Under the pieces are notes generated by a model. The model did no database searches. It was not told the origin of the DNA and worked only from the letters and a program-made list of their open reading frames with translations. The translations under genes were made by a program, and so were the position numbers. A stretch of 64,000 nucleotides of DNA from Argonema antarcticum A004/B2 (GTDB taxonomy: Bacteria; Cyanobacteriota; Cyanobacteriia; Cyanobacteriales; Aerosakkonemataceae), in the NCBI RefSeq assembly GCF_023333585.1, contig NZ_JAIQZN010000003.1, forward strand, positions 68,954 through 132,953, read 5' to 3'. Shown in pieces: positions 50,006-61,311 of this stretch (the stretch's first letter is position 1; every line of letters starts with the position of its first letter).

Positions 50006-53000
50006 ATGTCTTTTATTGGTTTACACACTCACAGCGATTATAGTTTACTTGATGGAGCCAGTCAGTTACCCGATCTGGTAGAACGAGCCGTCGAGTTAGG
50101 TATGCCTGCGATCGCACTCACAGATCACGGCGTCATGTACGGTGCGATCGAACTGATCAAAGTTTGTCGCACCAAAAACATCAAACCGATTATTGGTAAC
50201 GAAATGTATGTAGTAAATGGCGACATCGAAAAACAAGAACGAGGTCGAAAAAAATATCACCAAATCGTATTAGCGAAAAATCAACAAGGATATAAAAATT
50301 TAGTCAAACTTACTACTATTTCTCATCTCAAAGGTGTACAAGGAAAAGGGATATTTTCTCGTCCTTGCATTAACAAGGAATTGCTGGAACAATACCGCGA
50401 AGGACTAATTGTGACCAGCGGTTGTCGAGCCGGGGAAGTACCGCAGTTGATTCTCCAAAGTAAACTGAAAGAAGCACGGGATTGCGCCAAATGGTACAAA
50501 GAATTGTTTGGCAAAGATTATTATTTAGAAATCCAAGATCACGGTTATCTGGAAGACAGAATTGTTAATGTCGAAATAGTTAAAATAGGCAAGGAACTAG
50601 AGATAAAAGTCGTAGCGACAAACGATTCTCATTTTACAGAATGCTCGGATGTAGAAGCTCACGATGCGCTGCTTTGCATTAACACTAAACAGTTAATTAG
50701 TGATGAAAAACGAATGCGCTATAGCGGGACTGAGTATCTTAAATCCGCTGAAGAAATGGCGCATTTGTTCCGGGATCATTTGTCAGATGATGTAATTCAA
50801 AATGCGATCGCCAATACCCAGGAAGTAGCTAACAAAGTAGAACCATACAACATCTTAGGTGAAGCTCGACTTCCAGACTATCCCGACGTTCCATCTGGTC
50901 ACACACCAGATACTTACGTCCAGGAAAAAGCCTGGGAAGGACTCCTAGAAAGATTAAATACTAAATCCCGCAGCGACATCAATCCCGTTTACAAAGAACG
51001 GCTAGAATACGAACTGACAATGATCGAGCGGATGGGATTTTCCACTTACTTTCTAGTGGTTTGGGATTACATCAAATACGCCAGAGATAACCAAATTCCC
51101 GTTGGGCCAGGTCGCGGTTCTGCCGCCGGTTCTCTTGTCGCTTATGTTCTGAAAATTACTAATATTGACCCAGTTCACCACGGACTTCTATTTGAGCGTT
51201 TTTTGAATCCAGAACGTAAATCAATGCCAGATATTGATACAGATTTCTGTATCGAAAGACGAGATGATGTGATTAAATACGTCACCAAGAAATACGGCGC
51301 AGATAGGGTAGCGCAGATTATTACATTTAACCGCCTAACTTCCAAAGCTGTTTTGAAAGATGTCGCCAGAGTCTTGGATATTCCCTACAAAGAATCCGAT
51401 GAAATGGCAAAGTTAATCCCGGTAGTGCGAGGGAAGCCGACTAAACTAAAGGTGATGATTTCTAATGATACGCCTGCGCCAGAATTTAAAGATAAATACG
51501 ACAACGACGATAAAGTACGACGCTGGGTTGATATGGCGATGCGGATTGAAGGAACTAACAAAACTTTTGGCGTACACGCTGCTGGTGTAGTGATTTCCGC
51601 ACAACCTCTGGATGAAGTTGTGCCGCTACAAAAGAATAACGACGGTTCTGTAATTACTCAGTATTTCATGGAAGATTTGGAATCGCTGGGTTTGTTGAAG
51701 ATGGATTTTCTGGGGTTAAGAAACTTGACGATTATCCAAAATACGATCGATCTGATTAAGCAAACTCATGGTCATAGAATAAATCCAGACGATGTAACTG
51801 CTGACGAAAGAAAGAGTTATAAAATCTTATCGAAAGGCGAACAAAACAAAAGACCAAGAGATGTTGAGAATACATATAAAAAGTTAGAATCGGGAGATTT
51901 AGAAGGTATTTTTCAATTGGAGTCTTCTGGAATGCTTGATGTGGTGGCAAAACTGAAGCCGTCAAGCATAGAAGATATTTCCTCGATTTTAGCGCTCTAT
52001 CGACCAGGGCCATTGGATGCGGGTCTGATTCCTAAGTTTATTGACCGGAAGCACGGTCGAGAGGCGATCGAATACGAAGATAAAGCTTTAGAGCCGATTC
52101 TCAATGAAACTTATGGAATCATTGTTTATCAAGAGCAAATTATGAAAATTGCTCAAGATTTAGCTGGGTATTCTTTGGGTCAAGCTGACCTATTAAGGCG
52201 TTGTTTGAGTGGATCGACAAAGATAGTTGATGCGACTACAGGTCGTTTAGTTAGTTTAAGTGAGATTGCTGCAAAACCTGAGTATTGGTTAGGACGAAAA
52301 GTATTTTCTCTAGATTTGGATAGGCAGAAAATTACTCAAAAACCAATTACTGAAATTCATCATAATGGGGTAAAAGCTGTCTGGGAGATTATAACCAAAA
52401 CTAACCGTAAAATTAGAGCGACAGACGATCATCTTTTTTATACACTTTTGGGATGGAAACCTCTGAAAGATTTCAAAGTAAGCGATCGCATCGGTTTGGC
52501 CAAGACACTCCCGATCGCTCACACCAGTGAAATCTCAGACGCTCAAATTAAGCTGACTGCGTATCTGATTGGCGATGGACATCTGTCTACTAAAAGTCCG
52601 GCTTGTAGCTATTTCTGCAACAGCGATCGCGAACTGATTGCTGATTTCAATCATTGTGCTGAAGAACTATTTGGTTCGCCTGCGCCGGTGGATCATCAGT
52701 TGCATTTCGGTCGTAAGTCTGTTACCTACGCCCGGATTGGTTTTATTTCAGCTTTCAATGGCTGGGTAGATAGCCACATAAAACGCGCCCATTCCAGGGA
52801 TAAAGAAATTCCCAGTTGGGTTTTCTCGTTATCCAAGAGCCAATTACAACTTTTCTTGGGAACTTTATGGTCAACAGATGGCAGCTTTGATACTGCGATC
52901 GGACATACAGACTACACTTCAACTTCTGAACTTTTAATCATCCAAATTCAACACCTACTATTGCGGCTGGGAATTGTTGCTCTGTTCAATGTGAAGAGAA

Positions 53001-54892
53001 TCAAATATCAAGGTAATCCTCACGTCTCTTATCGAGCGCAAATCACAGGACGGGAAGATATGCTTAAGTTCTGCGAGCTGATTCAACCCTACCTGAGTAG
53101 CTCTAAGTCGCAGCAAGCACAACTTTGTTATGTAGCTATAAAAGATAAGCTGCCAAATCAGTCTAAGCATTCAATCCCTCCAGAAGTCATCAAGATAATT
53201 GCAAATGCTAAAAAAGCTAGTGGCATGACTTGGGCGCAAATTGACCAGGCTGTGGGAGCAACGAGCAATAAAATGTCCTCTGGTTTGAATTTCCACAAAA
53301 CTCCAACTAGGAGTTTAGCTCGTCATCGAATTCGCAATTTTGCTACGGCTTTCCAGCATCCAGAATTGATGACGATCGCTGATTCTGAAATCTTTTGGGA
53401 TGAGATTATTGCGATTGAATATGTTGGTGAGGAAGAAGTATTCGATCTCACTATTGCAGAAACACATAATTTACTCGCTAATGACTTTATTGCACACAAC
53501 TGCATGGGCAAGAAGAAAGCTGATGAAATGCAGAAGCAACGCGAGAATTTTATTGAGGGTTCAACTAAGAATGGAATTAAAAAAATAGTTGCGGATAAAC
53601 TATTCGATCAAATGGTTTTGTTCGCGGAATATTGCTTCAACAAATCCCATTCAACCGCTTACGCCTATGTGACATATCAAACAGCATATTTAAAGGCGAA
53701 TTATCCAGAAGAATATATGGCGGCGCTGCTGACGGCGAACAGCGATGACCAAGATAAGGTGAAAAAATATATTGGCAACTGTCAAGGATTGGGAATTACG
53801 GTAGAGGGGCCAGATATTAATCGATCGCAGATAAATTTTACGCCGTCTAAGGGCAAGATTTTGTTTGGGTTGTCAGCAGTCAAAACTGTGGGAGAGGGCG
53901 CGATCGCAAATATTTTGGCAGCGCGTCAAGAAGGGCCATTTACATCTCTGCCGGATTTGTGCGATCGCATTAACCTCCACACCGTCAACAGCCGCGCCTT
54001 GGAATCCCTGATCAAATGCGGTGCATTAGATAGTATCAGCGCCAACCGGAAACAATTAATCGAATATTTACCATTAGTTGTAAATTGGACGCAGAAAAGT
54101 AAAGAAACCTCCGAACAACCCACACTTTTCGATCTTGGTTCTGTGAGAAGTCCAGCTCCCAAAATACCAGAGATCGATGATTTTCCTTTGAAAGAAAAGT
54201 CGGAGTTTGAACAAGAACTGCTGGGGTTTTATTTATCTTACCATCCGCTTAAATCGGCAGCAAAAGTAGCTAAACGCGAGGGGATCGATCCTATTAATCT
54301 CAGCCAGATCGACGACTATATTCGCAAGGGAAACGTAACTGCGATCGTGATGCTCAAAGAAGTCAAGCAAATCGTGACTAAAAAAGATGGGCGGATGATG
54401 GCTATTTTACAAATCGAAGATTTAGAAGGTCAACAAGCGCCTGCGGTAGTATTTCCAGACACTTATGAAAAAATTAGTTCATTGCTGGTAACAAACACCG
54501 CTGTCATTCTCTTTGGTAAGGTAGGTCGAGATCAAAAGGATGAACAAACTCAGCTGATGGTAAATGACGCCAAACCCCTGGAAACGGAAACTTTGGCGGA
54601 GGAAACATCTCTGGGACTAGAAGACGATCTAGAACTGATCGTGATGCTGCAACTGACACTACAGCAAGTCAACGATGAAGAACAACTTAAGCGCCTGAAA
54701 GACTTTTTGAAAGAATACTCAGGCGAGACAGACAAAGCAAAAGTTCCGGTGATGGCGATCGTAGCAGGTCAAGACGATCGTCAATTGGTTAGCTTCGGAC
54801 AAAATTTCTGGGTGCAAGACCCTCAAGGTGCTGTCTCGCGCCTTCAGGACGCCGGTTTTCCAGCTAGCACCCAACCTCCCCTCCCTGTGTAA
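50006..54892 (+). CDS. dnaE: DNA polymerase III alpha subunit with an in-frame intein
   Basis: Replicative polymerase alpha subunit, 1628 aa including a 433-aa intein, leaving ~1195 aa of host protein. The N-terminal PHP domain starts [20 protein letters not shown]. The polymerase catalytic motif PDIDTDF and the [11 protein letters not shown] block follow, and C-terminal OB-fold and tau-binding regions end in TQPPLPV. Most cyanobacteria split dnaE into two genes by a split intein between AEY and CFNKSH. Here that site is uninterrupted ([20 protein letters not shown]), so the gene is whole at that point. The hydrolase gene lies 14 bp upstream. Confidence 0.96.
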   Translation: MSFIGLHTHSDYSLLDGASQLPDLVERAVELGMPAIALTDHGVMYGAIELIKVCRTKNIKPIIGNEMYVVNGDIEKQERGRKKYHQIVLAKNQQGYKNLVKLTTISHLKGVQGKGIFSRPCINKELLEQYREGLIVTSGCRAGEVPQLILQSKLKEARDCAKWYKELFGKDYYLEIQDHGYLEDRIVNVEIVKIGKELEIKVVATNDSHFTECSDVEAHDALLCINTKQLISDEKRMRYSGTEYLKSAEEMAHLFRDHLSDDVIQNAIANTQEVANKVEPYNILGEARLPDYPDVPSGHTPDTYVQEKAWEGLLERLNTKSRSDINPVYKERLEYELTMIERMGFSTYFLVVWDYIKYARDNQIPVGPGRGSAAGSLVAYVLKITNIDPVHHGLLFERFLNPERKSMPDIDTDFCIERRDDVIKYVTKKYGADRVAQIITFNRLTSKAVLKDVARVLDIPYKESDEMAKLIPVVRGKPTKLKVMISNDTPAPEFKDKYDNDDKVRRWVDMAMRIEGTNKTFGVHAAGVVISAQPLDEVVPLQKNNDGSVITQYFMEDLESLGLLKMDFLGLRNLTIIQNTIDLIKQTHGHRINPDDVTADERKSYKILSKGEQNKRPRDVENTYKKLESGDLEGIFQLESSGMLDVVAKLKPSSIEDISSILALYRPGPLDAGLIPKFIDRKHGREAIEYEDKALEPILNETYGIIVYQEQIMKIAQDLAGYSLGQADLLRRCLSGSTKIVDATTGRLVSLSEIAAKPEYWLGRKVFSLDLDRQKITQKPITEIHHNGVKAVWEIITKTNRKIRATDDHLFYTLLGWKPLKDFKVSDRIGLAKTLPIAHTSEISDAQIKLTAYLIGDGHLSTKSPACSYFCNSDRELIADFNHCAEELFGSPAPVDHQLHFGRKSVTYARIGFISAFNGWVDSHIKRAHSRDKEIPSWVFSLSKSQLQLFLGTLWSTDGSFDTAIGHTDYTSTSELLIIQIQHLLLRLGIVALFNVKRIKYQGNPHVSYRAQITGREDMLKFCELIQPYLSSSKSQQAQLCYVAIKDKLPNQSKHSIPPEVIKIIANAKKASGMTWAQIDQAVGATSNKMSSGLNFHKTPTRSLARHRIRNFATAFQHPELMTIADSEIFWDEIIAIEYVGEEEVFDLTIAETHNLLANDFIAHNCMGKKKADEMQKQRENFIEGSTKNGIKKIVADKLFDQMVLFAEYCFNKSHSTAYAYVTYQTAYLKANYPEEYMAALLTANSDDQDKVKKYIGNCQGLGITVEGPDINRSQINFTPSKGKILFGLSAVKTVGEGAIANILAARQEGPFTSLPDLCDRINLHTVNSRALESLIKCGALDSISANRKQLIEYLPLVVNWTQKSKETSEQPTLFDLGSVRSPAPKIPEIDDFPLKEKSEFEQELLGFYLSYHPLKSAAKVAKREGIDPINLSQIDDYIRKGNVTAIVMLKEVKQIVTKKDGRMMAILQIEDLEGQQAPAVVFPDTYEKISSLLVTNTAVILFGKVGRDQKDEQTQLMVNDAKPLETETLAEETSLGLEDDLELIVMLQLTLQQVNDEEQLKRLKDFLKEYSGETDKAKVPVMAIVAGQDDRQLVSFGQNFWVQDPQGAVSRLQDAGFPASTQPPLPV
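52202..53500 (+). other. DnaE intein with DOD homing endonuclease
   Basis: Residues 733-1165 of DnaE, inserted between LLRR and CMGKKK. Block A begins Cys1 ([14 protein letters not shown]). Block B is [11 protein letters not shown] with the TxxH pattern. LAGLIDADG-type blocks are YLIGDGHLS and LWSTDGSF. Block F/G is [20 protein letters not shown], then HN, with Cys as the +1 residue. Splicing residues (Cys1, TxxH, His-Asn, Cys+1) all look intact, so protein splicing should work. The endonuclease would target an intein-free dnaE allele. Confidence 0.92.
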
Positions 54893-54905
54893 AATGTCGA
54901 TCGAC

Positions 54906-56885
54906 TTAACCAAAACTTTGCCAGATTTTGATAGTATTATCCCAACTGCCACTGGCAAGGATCTGTCCATCGACACTAAGAGCCAAAGAATTAACTGGAT
55001 TGGTATGTTCTTCCAAAGTATCGATCGCTTCTCCGGTAACTAGATTCCAAACTTTGATCGTCTTGTCGCTGCTGCCGCTAATAATACTTTGTCCATCGGG
55101 GGTGATGAGAACGCAATTTACCGCGCCTGAATGTCCAGAAAAAGTGCGGATATTTTCGCCCTTAGTGACATTCCACAGTTTAATTGTCTTGTCCTTAGAG
55201 GCGCTGACAAGTATTTTCCCATCTGGGTTAAAAGCAACGCAATGAATTGAATTCAAATGCCCTTTGAGGGTTAAAAGCAATGCGCCGGTAGTTAAATTCC
55301 ACAATTTGATTTGGTTGTCAAGACCGCCGCTGGCTAGGATAGGCTGATTAGGAGCGATCGCAACTGATTTAATTATCCCCGCCGCCCCCGATAGGGTGCG
55401 GATCTGTGCCCCATTTTGTAGTTTCCAAACTTTGATAGTTCGGTCTTCGCTACCGCTAGCTAGGATTTGTCCGTTGGAGCTGATGGCAACAGAAGTAACA
55501 TCTCTATTATGCTCGTTTAAGGTATGAAGCAGCTTTCCAGAGCAAAGATCCCAAATTTTTACTGTATCGTCATCACCGCAGCTGACGAGGATTTTTCCAT
55601 CTGGGCTAATAGCGAGAGAATTAATAGCTTTGGCGTGTCCGGTGAGAGTTTGTAGCAATTCTCCACTCTGGAGGTTCCAAATCTTAATTTTGTCGTCGAG
55701 ACTGCCGCTAGCAAGAAGTTGCTTGTTGGGGCTAATGGCAACTGCCATTACCCAGGATGAATGTCCGCTTAAAGTATTTATACATTTCCAAAGCTTACCT
55801 GGAAACTTAGAAATAGGAAGTTTAGATGGGCTAGAAGTAAAATGCTTAGAAATAGTAGGTTGGGAAGTGAGCTGACTGGTGATATTATTGTTAATACTAC
55901 TGGGTCTGGAGGCAGGCGGTTTGGAAGTAGGGGGTGGGCTAACTCTGCCTGGTTGTGTAGGTATTGTAGCTGTTGAAATGGAAGGTTGGGAAAGATGAGA
56001 ATTTAGGTCTTGCAGCACCTGTTGCGCTGATTGGTAACGTTGGTTAACTAAATCTTGCAGCATTTTGTCCAAAATCTGCCCCAAACGATCGCTGAAGACT
56101 TTCCCTTTTTTGAGCAGATGGTCTTTCCATATCCAACGACCATCGAGGGGATTGTAGAGATTATCGGGTTTGGTTTGGGTCATCAGAAATATGCAAGTTG
56201 CGCCCAAACTGTAGATGTCGCTGGCGGGATATACTTGACCGCTTCGCAGTTGTTCTAGGGGTGCATATCCTTCTGTGCCAATTCTGGTGCCCGGTTGAGC
56301 GTTGGACGTTTCTGTGATCTGCTTGGCAATTCCAAAATCAATCAGCACCAATTTGCCATCTATCTGACGGCGTATTATGTTGGTTGGTGTAATATCCCGG
56401 TGAATTACTTGGCGATCGTGGATAAATTTGAGAATTGGCAGGATATCCAGCAAAAGTTCTCGGATTTTTTCTTCGCCAAATGCTCCCTGCCGCTGCAATT
56501 CTTGGAATAAATTCGGCCCTTCAATAAACTGCTGTACCAGATACAGGCGTTTGTCATGCTCGAAGTAAGCTAGCAGGGTGGGAATTTGCGGATGTTCTCC
56601 CAGCTGATGAAGTCGAATTGCTTCTTGGTTGAAGAGTGCGATCGCTTTTTCTAGAGATTTGGTTCCTTGCGCTTGGGGCGAAAATTGCTTAATCACGCAG
56701 CTGGTTTGGAGCATATCTTCATCGACTGCTAGGTAGGTTCTGCCAAAACCTCCCTGACCGATCGGTCGGATGACGCGGTAGCGGTTTCTCAGCAGTGGTT
56801 CTATTTTCATCCCACAGCTTTGGCAAAATTTGGTATCTTTACCATTCACGGGCTGCTGACAACTGGGATTAATACAGCAAATCAT
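54906..56885 (-). CDS. Ser/Thr protein kinase with WD40 propeller
   Basis: 659 aa. An N-terminal zinc-ribbon-like CINPSCQQP...CQSCG is followed by a kinase domain (about 35-305) with GQGGFGRTYLA, catalytic HRDITPTN and DFGIA, all intact. A Ser/Pro/Thr-rich linker (about 310-365) precedes seven WD40 repeats (about 370-659; GHSSWVMAVAISPN, IKIWNL and so on), forming a propeller that binds protein partners. It is a cyanobacterial Hanks-type kinase, probably cytoplasmic. It converges on dnaE with only 13 bp between stops. Substrate unknown. Confidence 0.93.
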   Translation of the reverse strand: MICCINPSCQQPVNGKDTKFCQSCGMKIEPLLRNRYRVIRPIGQGGFGRTYLAVDEDMLQTSCVIKQFSPQAQGTKSLEKAIALFNQEAIRLHQLGEHPQIPTLLAYFEHDKRLYLVQQFIEGPNLFQELQRQGAFGEEKIRELLLDILPILKFIHDRQVIHRDITPTNIIRRQIDGKLVLIDFGIAKQITETSNAQPGTRIGTEGYAPLEQLRSGQVYPASDIYSLGATCIFLMTQTKPDNLYNPLDGRWIWKDHLLKKGKVFSDRLGQILDKMLQDLVNQRYQSAQQVLQDLNSHLSQPSISTATIPTQPGRVSPPPTSKPPASRPSSINNNITSQLTSQPTISKHFTSSPSKLPISKFPGKLWKCINTLSGHSSWVMAVAISPNKQLLASGSLDDKIKIWNLQSGELLQTLTGHAKAINSLAISPDGKILVSCGDDDTVKIWDLCSGKLLHTLNEHNRDVTSVAISSNGQILASGSEDRTIKVWKLQNGAQIRTLSGAAGIIKSVAIAPNQPILASGGLDNQIKLWNLTTGALLLTLKGHLNSIHCVAFNPDGKILVSASKDKTIKLWNVTKGENIRTFSGHSGAVNCVLITPDGQSIISGSSDKTIKVWNLVTGEAIDTLEEHTNPVNSLALSVDGQILASGSWDNTIKIWQSFG

Positions 56886-56996
56886 ATTGGCAAGGTCGCA
56901 GAGGAGCAGAGGCTCATAGGAAGCCAGATTTTTTATTTTACTCTACTTTTTGGCAAGGCCGAGGGTTAAACCGCTTTGCTCTTGTCGCGATCGCAC

Positions 56997-57311
56997 TTAG
57001 ATTTTTTGTTTTGGCGATCGTTCGATCTCCATCACCGCTCGTCTGAAGCCTACCACAACCAAAATATTGGCGAGCGTCAAGAAGAATTCTGCCCCGCCAT
57101 GCAGCCAATCGACATCAGCTAAAGACTTCTCATAAGCAATTTTGGCATAAATCCCGGCGGGGATAGTGACGCCCACAAAAACCAACGTCATGTAAAATCC
57201 AATCAAGGCTAAACGCGGTGTTTGTCCCGAACGGGTAAGAAACCACAAAAAACCCAGGTAGGGAAACAGAGATAGAGCGAACAGGGCTTCTTTGGAAATA
57301 TGAAACATCAT
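56997..57311 (-). CDS. DUF3593 membrane protein
   Basis: About 104 aa from the ATG at 57311, which makes an ATGA overlap with the stop of the DUF2499 gene; an ATG at 57308 is the alternative. FHISKEALFALSLFPYLGFL, then VDWLHGGAEFFLTLANILVV are typical of DUF3593, with three membrane spans. The gene pair DUF2499-DUF3593 is common in cyanobacteria and plants and probably encodes a two-subunit membrane complex of unknown role. A longer reading upstream to 57347 lies inside the partner gene. Confidence 0.88.
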   Translation of the reverse strand: MMFHISKEALFALSLFPYLGFLWFLTRSGQTPRLALIGFYMTLVFVGVTIPAGIYAKIAYEKSLADVDWLHGGAEFFLTLANILVVVGFRRAVMEIERSPKQKI

Positions 57312-57616
57312 GACTGTGCCTTTTGTCTTACAGAACGCCAAATCCACCAGCCTGCTACCAAAAGGGTGAAGTTACCCAGCATTGTCATAGTAGCTTGCAG
57401 GGTGACGAGCCATTCCAGAGATTCAAGGTTATCGAAAAAATGCCAGGTACAGGCACACATGGCACCGATCAAGGCTGGCAGCATGGCTACAGACAAAGCC
57501 CACCAAGCTCGGTTACCGCTAACTTCGCTGTAAGTCCAGATCGACCAAATGGCGGCTATCCACTCGATTACGCTGGAAATATGGATAATCCAGGTCGGAA
57601 TTGAAAGGGCGTGCAT
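57308..57616 (-). CDS. DUF2499 membrane protein
   Basis: 102 aa from the ATG at 57616 (an in-frame TTG one codon upstream is less likely). MHALSIPTWIIHISSVIEWI, then ACTWHFFDNLESLEWLVTLQ are the family signatures, with three hydrophobic spans. It overlaps the DUF3593 start by four bases (ATGA), so the two are translationally coupled. Function unknown, presumably thylakoid or plasma membrane in cyanobacteria. Confidence 0.9.
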   Translation of the reverse strand: MHALSIPTWIIHISSVIEWIAAIWSIWTYSEVSGNRAWWALSVAMLPALIGAMCACTWHFFDNLESLEWLVTLQATMTMLGNFTLLVAGWWIWRSVRQKAQS

Positions 57617-57715
57617 CAATAATTATACAAAACAGGTATTATAGCAAAGTGCTTCGGCTTTAGTACAAAAACAGTAGTGATGCTGGCTTTGAACCTCGTG
57701 AGCGCAACGATAAGC

Positions 57716-57784
57716 GGCTCTTTCCGAGTTGCTATGCTTTTGTTGAGTCAAGAACATTTTGAGCATAGTAAGTACGGAAGATCC
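57716..57784 (+). repeat. MITE-like element family A, copy 4 (short)
   Basis: GGCTCTTTCCGAGTTGCTAT...GAGCATAGTAAGTACGGAAG, ending GATCC: a compact 69-base version with a long stem (CTATGCT pairing with AGCATAG). It keeps both ends and the core AACATTTT. Confidence 0.75.
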
Positions 57785-57852
57785 TATTTTCGATCTTCCG
57801 CTCCCATGAGTCCAACCGAAAATAAAGAACTTCAAATTTTGAATGTAAAATT

Positions 57853-60504
57853 TTAAATTGGCGATCGCACTTTCCGCTTCCTCATCAGTTTACCTGAATC
57901 TCCAAAATTCGTAGCCGGAATGTAAAACTGATAGTTATTTCGACCATTTTCCTTAGCTTTATATAAAGCAGCATCTGCGTTTGTTAATAAAGTTTGGATA
58001 TCTTCACCGTCCTGGGGATAGAGTGAAATGCCAATACTGCTGCTGATATAAAGTTCGCGATCCTCCAGATTCAAGGGCTGCTGAAAAGCATCTACAAGTC
58101 TTTGAGCAACCTTTTCAACCTCATGTAGAGTATGAATTTGAGGCAGTAGCACGGTGAATTCATCGCCTCCCCAGCGGGCAACGGTATCGCCTTCTCGCAA
58201 ACAGCTTGTCAATCGTTGGGCAACAACTTGCAATAAGCGATCGCCCACAGTATGCCCTAAAGTATCGTTGATAATCTTGAACCGATCTAAATCTAAAAAC
58301 ATCACCGCCAGCTTGCCCCGGTTCCTATGGGCATTTGCCAGAGACACTTCAAGCCGATCGCTAAACAGCGTCCGGTTGGGTAAATTAGTCAACAAGTCAT
58401 GAAAGGCTTGATAGTGGATCGTGGCTTCCGCTCGTTTCCGCTCGGTAATCTCTACCACAGTGCCTTCATAACCGAGCAATCGACCATCATCATCATAGAG
58501 CGCATAAGCATTCTCCGAAATCCAGATCGCGGTGCCGTCTTTGCAATAAACTTGAGACTCAAAGCCCCAGACAGCACCTTGCTCCTTTACCAGACACATG
58601 AATTCAGCACGGCGACTGGGGTCAACGTAAAGTTGATGCTCGATATCCGTCAAAGCCAATAGCAATTCTTCAGGCGAATCATAGCGGTAAATGCGGGCTA
58701 ACATCGGGTTTGCAGTCAAGTAATGCCCATCTACCGTGGTTTGGAAAATACCTTCGACAGCATTTTCAAAGATACTGCGATACTTCCGTTCGGCTTGCCG
58801 TAATGCCTCCTCTGCCTGCTTGCGATCGGTGATATCGATGCCCGTGCCGATGATGTACTTGACGGAGCCATCAGCATCGCGGAGGGCGCTATTAGACCAG
58901 GAAATCAGTCGCCAAGTTCCGTTCTTGTTTAGCCAGTAGTTTTCACGTTCATTTGATGGCGCGCCTCCTCGAAGTTCCTCGAAGATAGCTTTAACTGGCT
59001 CCACATCTTCAGGAATTAAAAATAGATCCCAGATATATTTATTCTTCACTTCATCGAATTTGTAACCAGTTATTTTTTCGCAAGCTCGATTAAAACGAAT
59101 AATTTGTCCTTTTTGGTCGAGAACCACCACTAAACTGCTGGCAGTTTCAAGGACTGCGGAGACAAAGTTGCGCTCTTCAAGCAAATCTTCCTCGGCGCGT
59201 TTGCGATCGGTGATGTCGGTAATGAAGCCTTCGAGTCCAAGCACTTCACCGTCCTCGTCAAATACTCCTCTTCCTTTTTCCCATAACCATTTTTCTTGGC
59301 CGGATTTGGTGGAAATGCGATACTCAACTACATAAGGTTGCTTTTTGATGACTGCGGCCTCAATGGCTTGTAAAACGTTGGCTACGTCTTCAAAATGAGT
59401 GATAGCGTTATAGGAAATTCCATCACCTAAAAGTTCTTCGCTTTTATAACCAGTCAAGTTAAGACAACCTTCGCTGAGGTATTTCATTGACCATTGAGGA
59501 TCGTTTGAACAGGAGAAAGCAATACCTGGAAGCGAATCAATCAGGGTGGCAAGCCGTCGTTTGCTTTGTCGGAGTTCTTCTTCTGAAGACTTGCGCTCGG
59601 TGATGTCCTCTCGAACGCAAATCCAGTACTTTTTACTCGAAATTTCTAAAGCACTGATCCGGGCATAGGTAATGAATGAAGTTCCGTCTTTTTTACAGTT
59701 TTGAAATTCCCCGAACCAAGAGCCTTGACTCTGCAACTGTTGATTGATTTGAGCTAGAAGCAGCGCATTTTCTTCGGGTGCGTTGGCATTGAGAACGGAA
59801 ATGTTTTGGCCGCTCAAGACGCCTCGTTCATATCCGAACATGGCATCGAATGCGGCATTGGTAAAAAATATAAACCCATTCTCGTCACACATATTGACCC
59901 CTTCTACCATACTTTCTAGCACTCGCGCCTGGGTCTTTAGCACCTCCTGTATCCGTTTATGCTGAATTAGTTCGCCCAGTTGAGTTGCAACGCCTGAAAC
60001 CATCTCGACGAGTTGCTTCTCCTCTTCGCGAGATTCAAACATGAAAAATACGAGAATCGCCAGCACTCGATCGCGATCGAGGATGGGAATTCCTAACCCG
60101 GCTTTCAGTCCAGGTTCTAGTGCCATTTGGCAACGGAGAAAAATCGAGTCAGACTCGTTGGAAACATCTTCGATCCACTCAGGCTGCTTCGATGCCCAAA
60201 CTCGCCCTGGTAGGCCCACGTCGGGGGGAAATGTCAATGCCTCGCTCAATTTTCTAAATTTCTCCAGATTATTGGTACTGCCGTACCAGACTGGGCTACA
60301 TTCAAGAGTTGTGCCATCCAGGCGAGGAATCCATACTTCTCCATACTTCCAGCCTGTTGCTTCGCACACCTGACGCAAGGCTTCTCCCAGCGCGGTATGA
60401 AAATCTTGGGACTGGGCGATCGCTAGCGTCATGGCTTGTAAAAGTCGGGCTTCTTCTTGAATCTGCTTGCGCTCCGTGTTATCTTCATCCATATTAAGAA
60501 CCAT
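57853..60504 (-). CDS. GAF-PAS4-GGDEF diguanylate cyclase
   Basis: 883 aa. GAF (about 20-185) is followed by four PAS/PAC modules (VREDITERK, ITDITDRKRAEE, TGIDITDRKQAEE, VVEITERKRAEA mark their ends) and then GGDEF (RWGGDEF, intact). It ends just after NNYQFYIPATNF, where the two paralogues in this window continue into EAL, with a short basic tail (LMRKRKVRSPI). It therefore probably only makes c-di-GMP. No membrane span; the signal is unknown. Confidence 0.92.
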   Translation of the reverse strand: MVLNMDEDNTERKQIQEEARLLQAMTLAIAQSQDFHTALGEALRQVCEATGWKYGEVWIPRLDGTTLECSPVWYGSTNNLEKFRKLSEALTFPPDVGLPGRVWASKQPEWIEDVSNESDSIFLRCQMALEPGLKAGLGIPILDRDRVLAILVFFMFESREEEKQLVEMVSGVATQLGELIQHKRIQEVLKTQARVLESMVEGVNMCDENGFIFFTNAAFDAMFGYERGVLSGQNISVLNANAPEENALLLAQINQQLQSQGSWFGEFQNCKKDGTSFITYARISALEISSKKYWICVREDITERKSSEEELRQSKRRLATLIDSLPGIAFSCSNDPQWSMKYLSEGCLNLTGYKSEELLGDGISYNAITHFEDVANVLQAIEAAVIKKQPYVVEYRISTKSGQEKWLWEKGRGVFDEDGEVLGLEGFITDITDRKRAEEDLLEERNFVSAVLETASSLVVVLDQKGQIIRFNRACEKITGYKFDEVKNKYIWDLFLIPEDVEPVKAIFEELRGGAPSNERENYWLNKNGTWRLISWSNSALRDADGSVKYIIGTGIDITDRKQAEEALRQAERKYRSIFENAVEGIFQTTVDGHYLTANPMLARIYRYDSPEELLLALTDIEHQLYVDPSRRAEFMCLVKEQGAVWGFESQVYCKDGTAIWISENAYALYDDDGRLLGYEGTVVEITERKRAEATIHYQAFHDLLTNLPNRTLFSDRLEVSLANAHRNRGKLAVMFLDLDRFKIINDTLGHTVGDRLLQVVAQRLTSCLREGDTVARWGGDEFTVLLPQIHTLHEVEKVAQRLVDAFQQPLNLEDRELYISSSIGISLYPQDGEDIQTLLTNADAALYKAKENGRNNYQFYIPATNFGDSGKLMRKRKVRSPI

Positions 60505-61311
60505 GAAATTGTATTGTTTGTTGCAAAAAATCGGGCAGCATAGTCAAGGGCTGGGGTAACCAACCCTATTGACTTAAAAAACCCCTGAGTGCTATATTCA
60601 GCGATCGATCTTTGAGTATTTCAGTCATTAAAACCTTAATTCTGTTAACTGGTAACGGTTTTAAGATTTTTTTTGAGAATAGCTCTGTTTTTCAGAAAAA
60701 GCGCAATTAAAGCTGAAATTTTGGCAAATTCAGCCCAAAAGCTTACACTGGCTTTCCCTAAGTTCCTCTTTACACCAGGGCATCGACAAAAATCTAGTGT
60801 AGATTGGCAGAAAGAATCCATCAATTTTAGAACTTACACAACAACTGTACCTGTAGGGTGCGGACAAAGCACCCTAAACTACTAATAGGGCCTAATGAGC
60901 ATTTTTGCTTAGCCCCTGATCTATAGGCTCCAACTGCGGTCATAAGTAGTTGCTTGGGAGGAAGATTCCTCAAGAGTCCAGTTTGTTCTTTCGATCGCCA
61001 ACTGTTGCTTGCACCCTACTCTACCCTTTTCCCCTCGCTATGCGATCGGTGACATCGCCTACTGCTTCCATAAGCTAGGCTAGTGTAGCGGGGATATCCC
61101 TTGCCTTCTACTGGCAACAGGCAGATAATATGCTTTCCAGTAAAATACATATCGTAGCACTCAGTGAGAGAGTATAAAAGTAGAAGCAAAATCGATAAAG
61201 TGATGGAAACCCTAATTCCCTCATAATTCTTTACTTTTAGTGACTTAGGTGATGCTCTTACCTTTGTGCGGGGCATTCTATAAACAGGCGTCAATATAGC
61301 TGCTACCTAGT
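60505..61311. other. Long gene-free spacer
   Basis: About 800 bp. It contains a GTAGGGTGC hairpin (60852-60880) and a stretch at 60940-60980 resembling the spacer near 35646-35680 (AGTAGT...TTGGGAGGAAGA). Two open frames here (70 and 92 aa) have no family-like features. No tRNA or riboswitch was recognised. Confidence 0.5.

Noticed and set aside
60673-61294. Open frames of 70 and 92 codons in the long spacer
   Set aside because: Composition is not protein-like, there is no ribosome site, and no family resemblance was seen.
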